Part shown: positions 19,159 to 26,842 of the stretch, piece by piece
How positions within the stretch are numbered: position 1 is the first letter of the stretch
How the letters are laid out: each line of letters starts with the position of its first letter
Assembly (NCBI GenBank): GCA_003695915.1
Contig: RFGF01000022.1
Location: forward strand, 1-64,000
DNA length: 64,000 nt
Reading direction: 5' to 3'
DNA from: Nitrospirota bacterium
Lineage (GTDB): Bacteria > Nitrospirota > Nitrospiria > Nitrospirales > UBA8639
Position numbers and translations under genes: made by a program
The notes under the pieces: model-generated
The model's database searches: none
What the model saw: the letters and a program-made list of their open reading frames with translations, nothing else
What the model was told of the DNA's origin: nothing

Positions 19159-19686
19159 TTATACCCCCGTCTGAAAAAGTTCATTTCGATAGGTTCCCTG
19201 TGCTCGCATCAAAAAGGTTCCATCATCTGAAAACAAATGACTGATGAGTGGTGTCAAAAACGTATGCTCGTAGTCCACAACCACTCGCATATAATCAGCG
19301 GGATTCCCGGCATTGGGCGCAGCCGTTTCCCATCCTTCTGGGTTGTCGTAATTGTTGCCGACGGTGAAAATGTGGATATTGCTCTGTGGAATATCCATAA
19401 TCCATGCGGCGCTTTGCTGGATCGTCTGAATAATGGAATCTTCTCGACTCAATGGTTGACCCTGCCCATCGGTCAGAATGCCACCGACCAGCGCGAGTCG
19501 CATCCCTTCGCGCGTAGCATATTGAAGCGTGTGCTCGTGAAGATAGAACCACCCAAATTCAACCACTGCCATAATCAACAGCAAAAACGGCAGCAAGAGA
19601 AAACCCATCTCGGTCATCGTATGGCCTCGAGAATCCCGAATCATGATTCCGAGGAACCCGCACGGCTGTGTTGAACGTTTCGTCAT
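19159..19686 (-). CDS. tadE: TadE-like pseudopilin
   Basis: 175 residues. A leader ending RDSRG precedes HTMTEMGFLLLPFLLLIMAV, again placing Glu at position 5 after the Gly, the signature of TadE-type pseudopilins cleaved by the Tad prepilin peptidase. The next block (FGWFYLHEHTLQYATREGMR) matches the TadE consensus with an aromatic patch followed by AxREG. It lies about 250 bases downstream of the last flp gene with no gene in between, a gap where a processing or attenuation site could reduce expression relative to the pilins. It probably forms part of the initiation complex. Confidence 0.86.
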   Translation of the reverse strand: MTKRSTQPCGFLGIMIRDSRGHTMTEMGFLLLPFLLLIMAVVEFGWFYLHEHTLQYATREGMRLALVGGILTDGQGQPLSREDSIIQTIQQSAAWIMDIPQSNIHIFTVGNNYDNPEGWETAAPNAGNPADYMRVVVDYEHTFLTPLISHLFSDDGTFLMRAQGTYRNELFQTGV

Positions 19687-19937
19687 GGCATTCCCTCGAT
19701 TTTCTCTCTATTCCCTCACCGAGTTCGATATTCCGGACCTATCAGAGAATCGGACAGCGAACATGCTGCCTGGCGATCGACAGGTGTCGCCACAGGGCAG
19801 ACAGCGTATCCGCCATCATTGCCTGATCATCAATCGTGTTATGATTCTAAGAACGCACCGGAACACACTCCCTTTTGAATCAGCGGGTACCGATAAAAGG
19901 CAAGCATCATGGAGCGCAATGCTTTACCATTTCCCGG

Positions 19938-20120
19938 CTAACTCGCTGCGGCACTCATCGAGTTGGCGATCGTGTTGAATGTGTTGCTGGCCACCTGGCC
20001 TAAATTGGTCACCGCAACGATGATCACTCCGGCAATCAAGGCCGCAAGCAATCCGTACTCCAACGCCGTGGCGCCTTCCTCCTCACTCCATAATCTTTGA
20101 ATCTGAATGGCCATCTCCAT
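19938..20120 (-). CDS. flp: Flp type IVb pilin, copy 1 (most downstream)
   Basis: A 60-residue prepilin. A 15-residue leader ending SEEEG is followed by ATALEYGLLAALIAGVIIVA, the Flp motif with Glu5-Tyr6 after the cleavage Gly. The C-terminus is NTFNTIANSMSAAAS. AAGGAA lies upstream of the ATG. It differs from the other copies in its leader (IQIQRLW) and in VAVTNLGQVAS, so it is the most diverged of the four. It should be processed by TadV and be able to polymerise into the pilus. Confidence 0.93.
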   Translation of the reverse strand: MEMAIQIQRLWSEEEGATALEYGLLAALIAGVIIVAVTNLGQVASNTFNTIANSMSAAAS

Positions 20121-20215
20121 AATTTTCCTTCCTTACATAAATGAAAGCACTCGATATCTCGAACTACCTGCTATTGCTTTTTCGAGACCGGACCGGCACC
20201 TCCAAGCTCGGTTCG

Positions 20216-20392
20216 TCAGCTGGCTGCCGCGCTCATGGAATTGGCGATCGTGTTGAACGTGTTGCTGACTACCTGTCCTAAAGACGTCACGGCAGCAATG
20301 ATGACGCCGGCAATCAAGGCCGCCAGCAACCCGTATTCCAATGCCGTGGCACCTTCCTCTTCTCGAATAAATCGGTAAAATGCTGTAGTCAT
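20216..20392 (-). CDS. flp: Flp type IVb pilin, copy 2
   Basis: A 58-residue prepilin from ATG 20392, with AGGAG eight bases upstream; the frame runs on to 20416 without support. The leader is MTTAFYRFIREEEG, then ATALEYGLLAALIAGVIIAA and an identical tail. Its leader is nearly the same as in copy 3 (MTAAVYRFIREEEG), which indicates duplication. It belongs to the tandem pilin array at the head of the tad locus. Confidence 0.93.
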   Translation of the reverse strand: MTTAFYRFIREEEGATALEYGLLAALIAGVIIAAVTSLGQVVSNTFNTIANSMSAAAS

Positions 20393-20460
20393 GGTCTTGC
20401 TCCTTTCTTCATTCATAACATGTCGATGTCAGTGGATCACTCGTTCCTCATCAGCTTCCG

Positions 20461-20637
20461 TTAACTCGCTGCGGCACTCATCGAGTTGGCGATCGTGTTG
20501 AACGTGTTGCTGACCACCGGGCCCAAGGTCGTCACGGCGGCAATGATGACGCCGGCGATCAAGGCCGCCAACAACCCGTATTCCAGAGCCGTGGCACCTT
20601 CCTCTTCTCGAATAAATCGGTAAACTGCTGCGGTCAT
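20461..20637 (-). CDS. flp: Flp type IVb pilin, copy 3
   Basis: A 58-residue prepilin from ATG 20637 (GGAGTAACG upstream). The predicted cleavage lies after residue 14 (EEEG) and before ATALEYGLLAALIAGVI. One notable change is Gly-Pro in TTLGPVVSN where the other copies have Gly-Gln. A longer open frame to 20904 exists, but it reads out of frame through copy 4 and is not a gene. Copies 3 and 4 sit in a 245-bp tandem repeat. Confidence 0.93.
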   Translation of the reverse strand: MTAAVYRFIREEEGATALEYGLLAALIAGVIIAAVTTLGPVVSNTFNTIANSMSAAAS

Positions 20638-20705
20638 GGCGTTACTCCTTTCCTTGATATTCATCATGCTTACTGTACGTTTCACTCGTTCCTCATCAGC
20701 TTCCG

Positions 20706-20882
20706 TTAACTCGCTGCGGCACTCATCGAGTTGGCGATCGTGTTGAACGTGTTGCTGACCACCTGGCCCAAGGTCGTCACGGCGGTGATAATCACGCCAG
20801 CGATCAAGGCCGCCAACAACCCGTATTCCAATGCCGTCGCCCCTTCCTCCTCCTGCCAAAACGACTTCATGCAGATCGTCAT
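20706..20882 (-). CDS. flp: Flp type IVb pilin, copy 4 (promoter-proximal)
   Basis: A 58-residue prepilin, the first gene behind the riboswitch leader. The leader MTICMKSFWQEEEG differs from the other copies; the mature part ATALEYGLLAALIAGVIITA and tail SNTFNTIANSMSAAAS are shared. ATG 20882 is preceded by GGAAAGGAG at ideal distance, the strongest ribosome site of the four, so this may be the major pilin. Translation or transcription here is the likely output of the c-di-GMP aptamer about 490 bases upstream. Confidence 0.94.
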   Translation of the reverse strand: MTICMKSFWQEEEGATALEYGLLAALIAGVIITAVTTLGQVVSNTFNTIANSMSAAAS

Positions 20883-21368
20883 ATGCAAACTCCTTTCCAG
20901 GCACAAATAGGTGTAAAGATCAGCCGCGATGGTGTGCCCATTGATTGACCAATCGCAACTGAGCGATGGGCTCCCTCCTGCTGAACGAGTTGAATGTTTC
21001 ACGCACATCATGTAGAACAAGCGCCCTTGCCGCACACTCGAGAGGCTCGGAATAAGAGCGCAATGGTTGTTCCAAAAAGACGCTTTCGAACGAGGCGCTG
21101 ATGCGCTCGTGTCCAATGACGACGCTGTCTGGTTCGACACCCTCGAGGGGGAGGAAAGGGCGCAGAAACGCGGCACGGCTTATCGGGAGGAATCCTAGGC
21201 GGTTTGAGTCGTGCCCGACACACAGGCCGAAGACTGGAACATGGTTGGGGTGATCCCAATCCCGGTGAACGGGATGCGGAAGGCAAGATCGTCAGTGACC
21301 CAGAGCTTGACAACATGGAGTTCGTCCCTTTCTTTCCCCTCCGGAACTCCACTCCGCCAAGATCTCTG
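20883..21368 (-). other. long untranslated leader of the flp transcript
   Basis: About 490 bases between the riboswitch aptamer and the first pilin, with no believable gene; the open frames here have unnatural composition. A small hairpin (ATCCCG / CGGGAT, 21259-21275) is present. GTCAGTGA at 21291-21298 is complementary to an 8-base segment of the aptamer at 21402-21409, a candidate for switching. A second inverted repeat (GGAGTTC / GAACTCC) lies within about 21316-21350. No U-tract terminator follows these, so a translational or processing mechanism is more likely than simple attenuation. Confidence 0.5.
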
Positions 21369-21450
21369 TTCCCGTCCTTCGGTAGCCCGGCTATCAGCAG
21401 CTCACTGACCCGTGGCTTTGCGTCCCCGCTTCACAACGGGTTTGCCTTTT
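21369..21450 (-). ncRNA. cyclic-di-GMP-I (GEMM) riboswitch aptamer
   Basis: The minus-strand RNA reads GGCAAACC, then a hairpin CCCGTT-GTGA-AGCGGG whose loop is a GNRA tetraloop, then GGGACGCAAAGCC, then a second stem-loop closing with ATAGCCGGGCTACCG. These are the conserved elements of the c-di-GMP-I class in order and at the right spacing: the GGCAAACC and GACGCAAAGCC blocks that form the ligand pocket, the GNRA tetraloop, and a receptor helix ending in a CGGG-UACCG segment as in the Vibrio Vc2 RNA. It lies upstream of the four flp genes in the same orientation. It should bind c-di-GMP and control the pilin transcript. Confidence rests on motif recall, not a covariance search. Confidence 0.88.
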
Positions 21451-21703
21451 TCGGGAGGGAGTTCGATGGGTATTGTTTTTCTGCCCGTGTGTATCGGAAT
21501 TTCCGCCGAATACTTGATGGCCTTCTTCGCACCTGCCAATCAAAGCCCGGGCTTCACCGCATGCCTGAGGCCACATCTGTTTTCGAAAACGCTCGTCTAT
21601 CGAGGTTTCTTGTATTCTCAAGGTTTGAAGCAATCGTCCGACCTGTTGTTCAGACCGTAACCGGTTGCAGCTACATTTGTCTCTGCTGTCGGGGCAACAG
21701 CCG

Positions 21704-22921
21704 ATGCTCCTTGAACACCCACAGACTAGCCTTTCCTTCGGAACCCATCGTTCTCATGATCACGCAGATCCAGAACTCTCGATTGTTATCCCTTGCTTGA
21801 ACGAAGCCCAAACGCTCGCACAGTGCCTGCGAAAGGCCAATCTGGCTATCGCGACGCACCGTCTCCATGCCGAGATCATTGTCGTCGATAACGGCAGCCA
21901 GGATGGCTCACCGGCCATTGCCCAGGCCTGCGGCGCTCGCGTCATCCATGTCAGTGAACGAGGATATGGAGCCGCCTTACAGGCAGGAATCCAGGAAGCA
22001 ACCGGACGATTCGTGATTATGGGAGACGCCGACGATAGCTATGACTTCTCTGCTATCTTCCCATTTCTCGAAAAACTCCGTGCAGGCTACGATTTGGTCA
22101 TGGGGTGCCGGTTTCCCCATGCTGGGGGAACCATTATGCCAGGGGCTATGCCGTGGCTTCACCGATGGATTGGAAATCCGATTCTCAGCGCAATCGGACG
22201 CTTGTTTTTTCGTTCTCCTGTCCAGGATTTTCATTGCGGTCTTCGTGCCTTTCGACGAGATGCGATTCTAGCCCTTGACCTTCGCGCACCCGGGATGGAA
22301 TTTGCTTCTGAGATGGTGATCAAAGCCACCTTGCAGGGGCTCAACATCACCGAGATTCCCATCACCTTGCACAAGGACGGACGTCATCGTCGTTCTCACC
22401 TCCGAACATGGCGCGATGGTTGGCGTCATCTCCGATTCATGCTTCTGTATTCACCTCGCTGGCTGTTCTTGGTTCCGGGCATGATATTATTTATCATGGG
22501 TATGGGTGTGGGGATATGGCTGCTTTTTGGACCGAGAACGATTCGGGGCGTGACATTCGACACCAATACGTTATTGGTGGCGGCCATGACGATGCTCATT
22601 GGGTTCAATCTGATCACCTTTGCCATCTTTTCGAAAGCATACGGCATCGCTACGCGGTTGTTGCCGGAGGATCCCCTTTTCAGGGACATTCTCAATCGGT
22701 GTTCATTGGAAAAGGGTATTATTTGCGGCCTCACGACGCTCGCCTTAGGAGCGGGGTTGCTCTTGTTGGGCATATGGCAATGGAGCCTGCAAGGATTCGG
22801 TCCCCTGTCGTATCCCGACAGTCTCCGGTTAGTGATCCCCGGAACGACCATCCTGACACTCGGGGTTGAAATTGTCTTTTCGAGTTTTTTGTTGAGCCTC
22901 CTTCAGGTATCACCCCGCTGA
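21704..22921 (+). CDS. membrane-associated family 2 glycosyltransferase (DPM synthase-like)
   Basis: 405 residues from ATG 21704; the frame extends to a TTG at 21665. The GT-A catalytic domain occupies about residues 25-250: LSIVIPCLNEAQTLAQCL, IIVVDNGSQDGSP, and the metal-binding GDADDSYD near 108, with DFHCGLRAFRRD and GMEFASEMVIKA matching dolichol/polyprenyl-phosphate hexose synthases. The C-terminal 150 residues hold four hydrophobic segments (VPGMILFIMGMGVGIWLLF and others), a common membrane anchor in this family. It probably charges a polyprenyl phosphate with a hexose that a GT-C enzyme then uses. It is divergent from the flp leader and followed within about 50 bases by the methyltransferase. 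Confidence 0.88.
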   Translation: MLLEHPQTSLSFGTHRSHDHADPELSIVIPCLNEAQTLAQCLRKANLAIATHRLHAEIIVVDNGSQDGSPAIAQACGARVIHVSERGYGAALQAGIQEATGRFVIMGDADDSYDFSAIFPFLEKLRAGYDLVMGCRFPHAGGTIMPGAMPWLHRWIGNPILSAIGRLFFRSPVQDFHCGLRAFRRDAILALDLRAPGMEFASEMVIKATLQGLNITEIPITLHKDGRHRRSHLRTWRDGWRHLRFMLLYSPRWLFLVPGMILFIMGMGVGIWLLFGPRTIRGVTFDTNTLLVAAMTMLIGFNLITFAIFSKAYGIATRLLPEDPLFRDILNRCSLEKGIICGLTTLALGAGLLLLGIWQWSLQGFGPLSYPDSLRLVIPGTTILTLGVEIVFSSFLLSLLQVSPR

Positions 22922-22933
22922 TCCAAGCTCTAG

Positions 22934-23722
22934 ATGAAAGTGCACCACCACAACGGAGTACGCGAGTGCTCAATGGCCAACACTTCACCGGTCGTGAAAC
23001 CCATACCCCACAGTCTCGAACGACTCGTCCCGGATCAACTTGAACACGACGAGACGACTGGACACGCCGCGCTTGCGCTGCACATCGAGCGATACCAGTT
23101 TGCTGCTCGACATAGTCTTCCTAGCCGAATCCTCGACATCGCTTGTGGCGTTGGATATGGCACCCAAATCTTGCGCGACGAGATGACGCAAGCGTGCGAG
23201 GTCATCGGAGTTGACTGTTCCGCAGAGAGTATCGCTTATGCTCAACAGCGTTATGTCCGGGAGGGAATACGCTTCATCGTCGCCGATGCCATGACCTACG
23301 ACGATCCACAACGCTTCGACACCATCGTGTCCTTGGAAACCATCGAGCACGTCCCCGACCCGCATCGCTTTCTTTTCCGCCTCCGGCAACTCCTGAGGCC
23401 TGGCGGCGTCCTGATCGGATCGGTGCCAACGAGTTTTACAACCGATGCCAACCCTCATCACCGCTCCGATTTCACGGAGCGGCAATTTCGTGCCCTTGTG
23501 GAACCCTGTGGATTCTCGGTCATCGCAATTCTCCGCCAAGTACAACCCTTCAACCCGTTGTCGGTGCTTCAACGAAAAGAGCGGCGGCTTCAGGATCTTC
23601 GTCCCCGCCTCGGACAGTATTACATCACCCATCCGCGTGCGCTTCTGGGTCGGCTGTGGTCTACCCTGCGATTTGGATTCACCAATCGCTACGTGACCAT
23701 CGCCTGGCGTCATAACGGATGA
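22934..23722 (+). CDS. class I SAM-dependent methyltransferase
   Basis: Up to 262 residues; ATG 22973 gives a more natural N-terminus (MANTSPVVKPIPHSLERLVP) and may be the true start. Rossmann motifs are present: ILDIACGVGYGTQIL (motif I, about residues 66-80), VIGVDCSAESIAYA (motif II), RFDTIVSLETIEHVPDP (post-I/motif IV) and LLRPGGVLIGSVP (motif V). This is the Methyltransf_11/23 class found in sugar and lipid biosynthesis loci. The substrate is unknown. It follows the GT2 gene by 12 bases, so the two are likely cotranscribed. It converges on the STT3-like gene. Confidence 0.85.
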   Translation: MKVHHHNGVRECSMANTSPVVKPIPHSLERLVPDQLEHDETTGHAALALHIERYQFAARHSLPSRILDIACGVGYGTQILRDEMTQACEVIGVDCSAESIAYAQQRYVREGIRFIVADAMTYDDPQRFDTIVSLETIEHVPDPHRFLFRLRQLLRPGGVLIGSVPTSFTTDANPHHRSDFTERQFRALVEPCGFSVIAILRQVQPFNPLSVLQRKERRLQDLRPRLGQYYITHPRALLGRLWSTLRFGFTNRYVTIAWRHNG

Positions 23723-23803
23723 CCATCCATTATCGGTCTGTGCCAAGGTCGTATTTCATCGACATGCCCCCGCGACGCCCTTGTCGTGCATCAACTGCTC
23801 CGT

Positions 23804-25654
23804 TTACTCACGCTCGGAATGATCGACAACCTGAAACAACTTGAAATGGGCCGCGAGAGGTGACGGCAATGCAATTGCCTTCAACCATGACGGGACCTGC
23901 CCGTATTCCAATCGGCTATACAATGCCTGATCGCCATGCGATTCCCGATAAAACGATGGTTCAGTCGGCGATGTCGGGCACAACACAATGAGATCGATAT
24001 GACGCGTGTCCATCAGTTTCTTGGCTATCGTCTCATCATCGCTAGCCAAAATGGTATAGGCATCGAGAATCCCTCGGGCATTGCGGTGATAAGGCGTGGC
24101 GACCACGCGGTGCGGTGTCCGATATAACAACTCCGGTCCAAAATCGATAAACGCCAAAATCGTCTGCTCTTTCGTTCCCATTCCTCGAGGATCGCTCAAA
24201 TAAGCCGAAAGCGGAATCAAAGGGCAATCGTGAGGGGTGGTACCACCAACCATACTGTTCTCTGCAGCCATCAATGCCGCTCCGAACAACAACGGCCAGG
24301 TACACCCCGCCATCACAATCCCTGCTTTGACGATGGGTTGCCAAGCCGCGTTGAGCGGGACAGCCAATCGCTGAAAGGCATAGCCGATCATCCGAGCATA
24401 AGGAATGATCAATAGGATTCCGGCATAGGGCACCCAGCGCAGTTCCATGCACGCGAGAACCCCGTACACGATGCTGCCTGCACACAGGAGGATCCACAGC
24501 CACTGCCGTGCCGAATCGCGGTCTGACCACAGACACCACAGCAGATAGGGAAAAGCCGGCAGCGCAATGCCTAAATGAAAAATCAAGCGACCGAATTGCC
24601 AAGGATTCGTCGAGACGAGCGGTTGTGTTTCCGAGACGCGGTCCCACACTAATCGCAGAATTCGTGGATCGACATCGATCAAAGGGCCGAAAAAAAATTT
24701 GGGGAACAAGCTCCACTGGACACATGCGATCATCAAACCTCCAATCAGCCCTGCAACCAGTCGACGATCAACGGCAGGCAGCGCCAGTCCATAACGCTGG
24801 GAGACCGCTATCGCTCCCCAAAATCCCGCAAGGGCCGTCAGCACTGTCCAGTGAACGATAGATACTCGATCATATTCCTCTACGAACAGATTGCCTGGCC
24901 CGTGCTCCACCAACAGGGCAAGAGAAATCACACCCCACAAACAGCTGGTCATCCATGCCATCCGCGATGTCCAGTTCTGTCCAGAGCGCAACCAACCGAC
25001 AGCCAACACACCCAGCGCCAGAGCGACCGCAACAAGCGCTTCCACACTGATCCAGATCGCCAATCCGCCGACGATTCCCGCTTGGATCGCGGTCGATCGA
25101 CACACGGAGTCACCAGTCATCCTGAGCGTCAATCCCAATAAGAGCACGAAACACATCAAGAGCAAACTGTGATGATCGGGACGCCCGGCGAAAAAATACG
25201 TCATGATTCCGGGCTGAAGGAGAAACAATCCTCCGCACAGCAATTGATGATCGCGGTCAAAGAACGGACGGACCATCCACAAGACACTGACCAATGTGAA
25301 AAACTGGATCACCGGGCTCACTACCACGGCCCAATAATGCAAGCCTGTCTTGAACGGAACCACCAAGGAAGCAAGGCCCGCACCGATCAGCAACACGACA
25401 TCCAATGGACGAGTCCAATGCCATGCTTGTCCATATGGGGCGTTGCTTCGAGGATAGCGTGTGGCAAACCATTCTCCAGAGTCTGCGAGTTGAAGCACAC
25501 GGTTCAACCGCATGAAACTATCCGGGTCAACCAATCCTCCGTCAGCGAACGGGACAGGTCCCCTCACAATCCACACCGTCTGGACAGCGCACAAGACAAA
25601 GACCAGCAACCACAGCCCGGAAGCCTGGCTATACATTCTCCTTTTCGCCGTCAT
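23804..25654 (-). CDS. STT3/PglB-like GT-C membrane glycosyltransferase
   Basis: 616 residues with roughly 11-13 hydrophobic segments and a short soluble C-terminal region (about the last 130 residues). The first extracytoplasmic loop carries DPDSFMRLNRVLQLADSGEW and later HWTRPLDVVL, close to the loop-1 DPDSYYHLR pattern of archaeal/bacterial STT3-type oligosaccharyltransferases. GRPDHHSLLL near residue 160 resembles the second conserved (D)HH motif of that group. The WWDYG motif of classical STT3 is not seen in the short C-terminal domain, so the acceptor may not be an N-glycosylation sequon. It is divergent from the glycan operon at 25908. Likely role: transfer of a lipid-linked sugar to an exported acceptor. 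Confidence 0.72.
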   Translation of the reverse strand: MTAKRRMYSQASGLWLLVFVLCAVQTVWIVRGPVPFADGGLVDPDSFMRLNRVLQLADSGEWFATRYPRSNAPYGQAWHWTRPLDVVLLIGAGLASLVVPFKTGLHYWAVVVSPVIQFFTLVSVLWMVRPFFDRDHQLLCGGLFLLQPGIMTYFFAGRPDHHSLLLMCFVLLLGLTLRMTGDSVCRSTAIQAGIVGGLAIWISVEALVAVALALGVLAVGWLRSGQNWTSRMAWMTSCLWGVISLALLVEHGPGNLFVEEYDRVSIVHWTVLTALAGFWGAIAVSQRYGLALPAVDRRLVAGLIGGLMIACVQWSLFPKFFFGPLIDVDPRILRLVWDRVSETQPLVSTNPWQFGRLIFHLGIALPAFPYLLWCLWSDRDSARQWLWILLCAGSIVYGVLACMELRWVPYAGILLIIPYARMIGYAFQRLAVPLNAAWQPIVKAGIVMAGCTWPLLFGAALMAAENSMVGGTTPHDCPLIPLSAYLSDPRGMGTKEQTILAFIDFGPELLYRTPHRVVATPYHRNARGILDAYTILASDDETIAKKLMDTRHIDLIVLCPTSPTEPSFYRESHGDQALYSRLEYGQVPSWLKAIALPSPLAAHFKLFQVVDHSERE

Positions 25655-25907
25655 ATCGACCGATCAATCCGAAATGAACGCAAGAGGCCGTTCCGACAAA
25701 GGCGGGATTCCATAATCAATGTGACTCGTTGTTCGGCCATACCAAACGAATTCTTGATTTTGTTTTTTTCAGCGATTCTCTATTGGGTCGTGGTGCGTTC
25801 GTTCATCGCGCTTCAAGCGTCGACCCATATTGGCCGATATCTCGGCAGAGGTCATATGCGGCTTCCTCCGGCGAGAACTTCCGTGGCTCACTCCATCAGG
25901 AACGATC

Positions 25908-26816
25908 ATGACCGACTCCATCATTCTCTCTCACCTGCAACGCGTCCGAGCCAGCCAGACCGCTCGCGGAGGCTTTGCTGATCGACCGGACGGACAGTAT
26001 CGCCCAGATTGTACAGCCTGGGCCATTTTGATCCTGCAGACCCAGACACAGGATACAGAGCAAATCGATCATGCACGCGCTCGTCTGGCCGCAGAGTTGC
26101 ACACAGACGGCCGGCTGTGCATTTCCCCTGAGCATCCCGATGCAATTTGGCCGACCCCGCTAGCTATTTTGGCATGGACCGGTGCGTCGGCCTATCAAGA
26201 TGCACGGACGCGAGCCATTCAATTTCTGTTGCAAGTCCAAGGTACGCATTGGGAAAAAGATCCGACCAATACGATCATCGGTCACGATCCTTCCATTCCA
26301 GGATGGCCATGGGTGATGCAAACGCATTCATGGGTCTACCCGACAGCCCTGAGCATCGTGGCGCTCACCTCGGCGGGAATCAGAGAGCATCCGCGCATTC
26401 ATCAGGGCATCCAACTCTTACTCGACCGACAACTCGCACAAGGAGGATGGAATTATGGAAACACGACGGTTTGGGGGCGCGAGCTTCATCCTTTTCCAGA
26501 AACCACGGGCATAGCATTGAACGCGCTTGCGGGACACGTCCCGTCCGACATCGTCGCTCGCAGCCTTGCCTATTTGCTGGAGGTCCTTCCTTCGATTCGG
26601 ACTCCATTGTCCTTGGGATGGGGATTACTAGGACTCAGCGCGTGGCGCCGAACACCTGCTCAGGCCGCTCATTGGATCAGCGAATGTTTAGCAAGGCAAC
26701 GTCGCTACGGCGAATACGAAACCGTGTCATTGTGCGTGCTCCTTGCTGCTGCATTGGCTCCACGAGGGCTCTCGAGCCTTTTGCCGTCGCCGGGCGAATC
26801 CGAATCTCGTCCATAA
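25908..26816 (+). CDS. prenyltransferase / squalene-cyclase repeat protein
   Basis: 302 residues from ATG 25908 (CAGGAACG upstream); the frame extends to 25830. It has the alpha/alpha-barrel repeats of the terpene cyclase/prenyltransferase fold: RGGFADRPDGQYRPDCTAWA, WPTPLAILAWTGASAYQDAR, WVYPTALSIVALTSAG, LAQGGWNYGNTTVW and ETTGIALNALAG. The repeats contain QW-like Gly-Gly-Phe/Trp elements, but the DXDD catalytic motif of squalene-hopene cyclase is not visible and the size is half that of a cyclase. Members of this family often act as binding or scaffold proteins. It begins the operon with the DUF362 gene 26 bases downstream, and this pairing may be functionally meaningful. Confidence 0.78.
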   Translation: MTDSIILSHLQRVRASQTARGGFADRPDGQYRPDCTAWAILILQTQTQDTEQIDHARARLAAELHTDGRLCISPEHPDAIWPTPLAILAWTGASAYQDARTRAIQFLLQVQGTHWEKDPTNTIIGHDPSIPGWPWVMQTHSWVYPTALSIVALTSAGIREHPRIHQGIQLLLDRQLAQGGWNYGNTTVWGRELHPFPETTGIALNALAGHVPSDIVARSLAYLLEVLPSIRTPLSLGWGLLGLSAWRRTPAQAAHWISECLARQRRYGEYETVSLCVLLAAALAPRGLSSLLPSPGESESRP

Positions 26817-26842
26817 TATTGGATCGAACCAGAGACCGTGCC

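Larger units (their letters stand above)
20438..20882. repeat. 245-bp tandem duplication carrying two flp genes
   Basis: A segment starting CACTCGTTCCTCATCAGC at 20438 recurs at 20683, a period of 245 bp. It covers the whole pilin gene plus about 23 bp of downstream sequence that is identical in both copies. The high identity includes non-coding bases, which indicates a recent duplication or gene conversion rather than selection on protein alone. Confidence 0.85.

Noticed and set aside
20461-20904. 147-codon frame that would extend flp copy 3 upstream
   Set aside because: The extension reads copy 4 out of frame; copy 3 has its own start and ribosome site at 20637.
21008-21352. 114-codon minus-strand frame in the flp leader
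   Set aside because: Arg/Pro/Ser-rich shadow composition and no ribosome site; the region is better explained as riboswitch leader.
21204-21800. 198-codon plus-strand frame ahead of the GT2 gene
   Set aside because: It runs antisense across the riboswitch and overlaps the GT2 start out of frame; no domain is visible.
26147-26842. In-frame upstream extension of the DUF362 gene
   Set aside because: It overlaps the cyclase-like gene in another frame; the Tat signal after ATG 26843 marks the true start.
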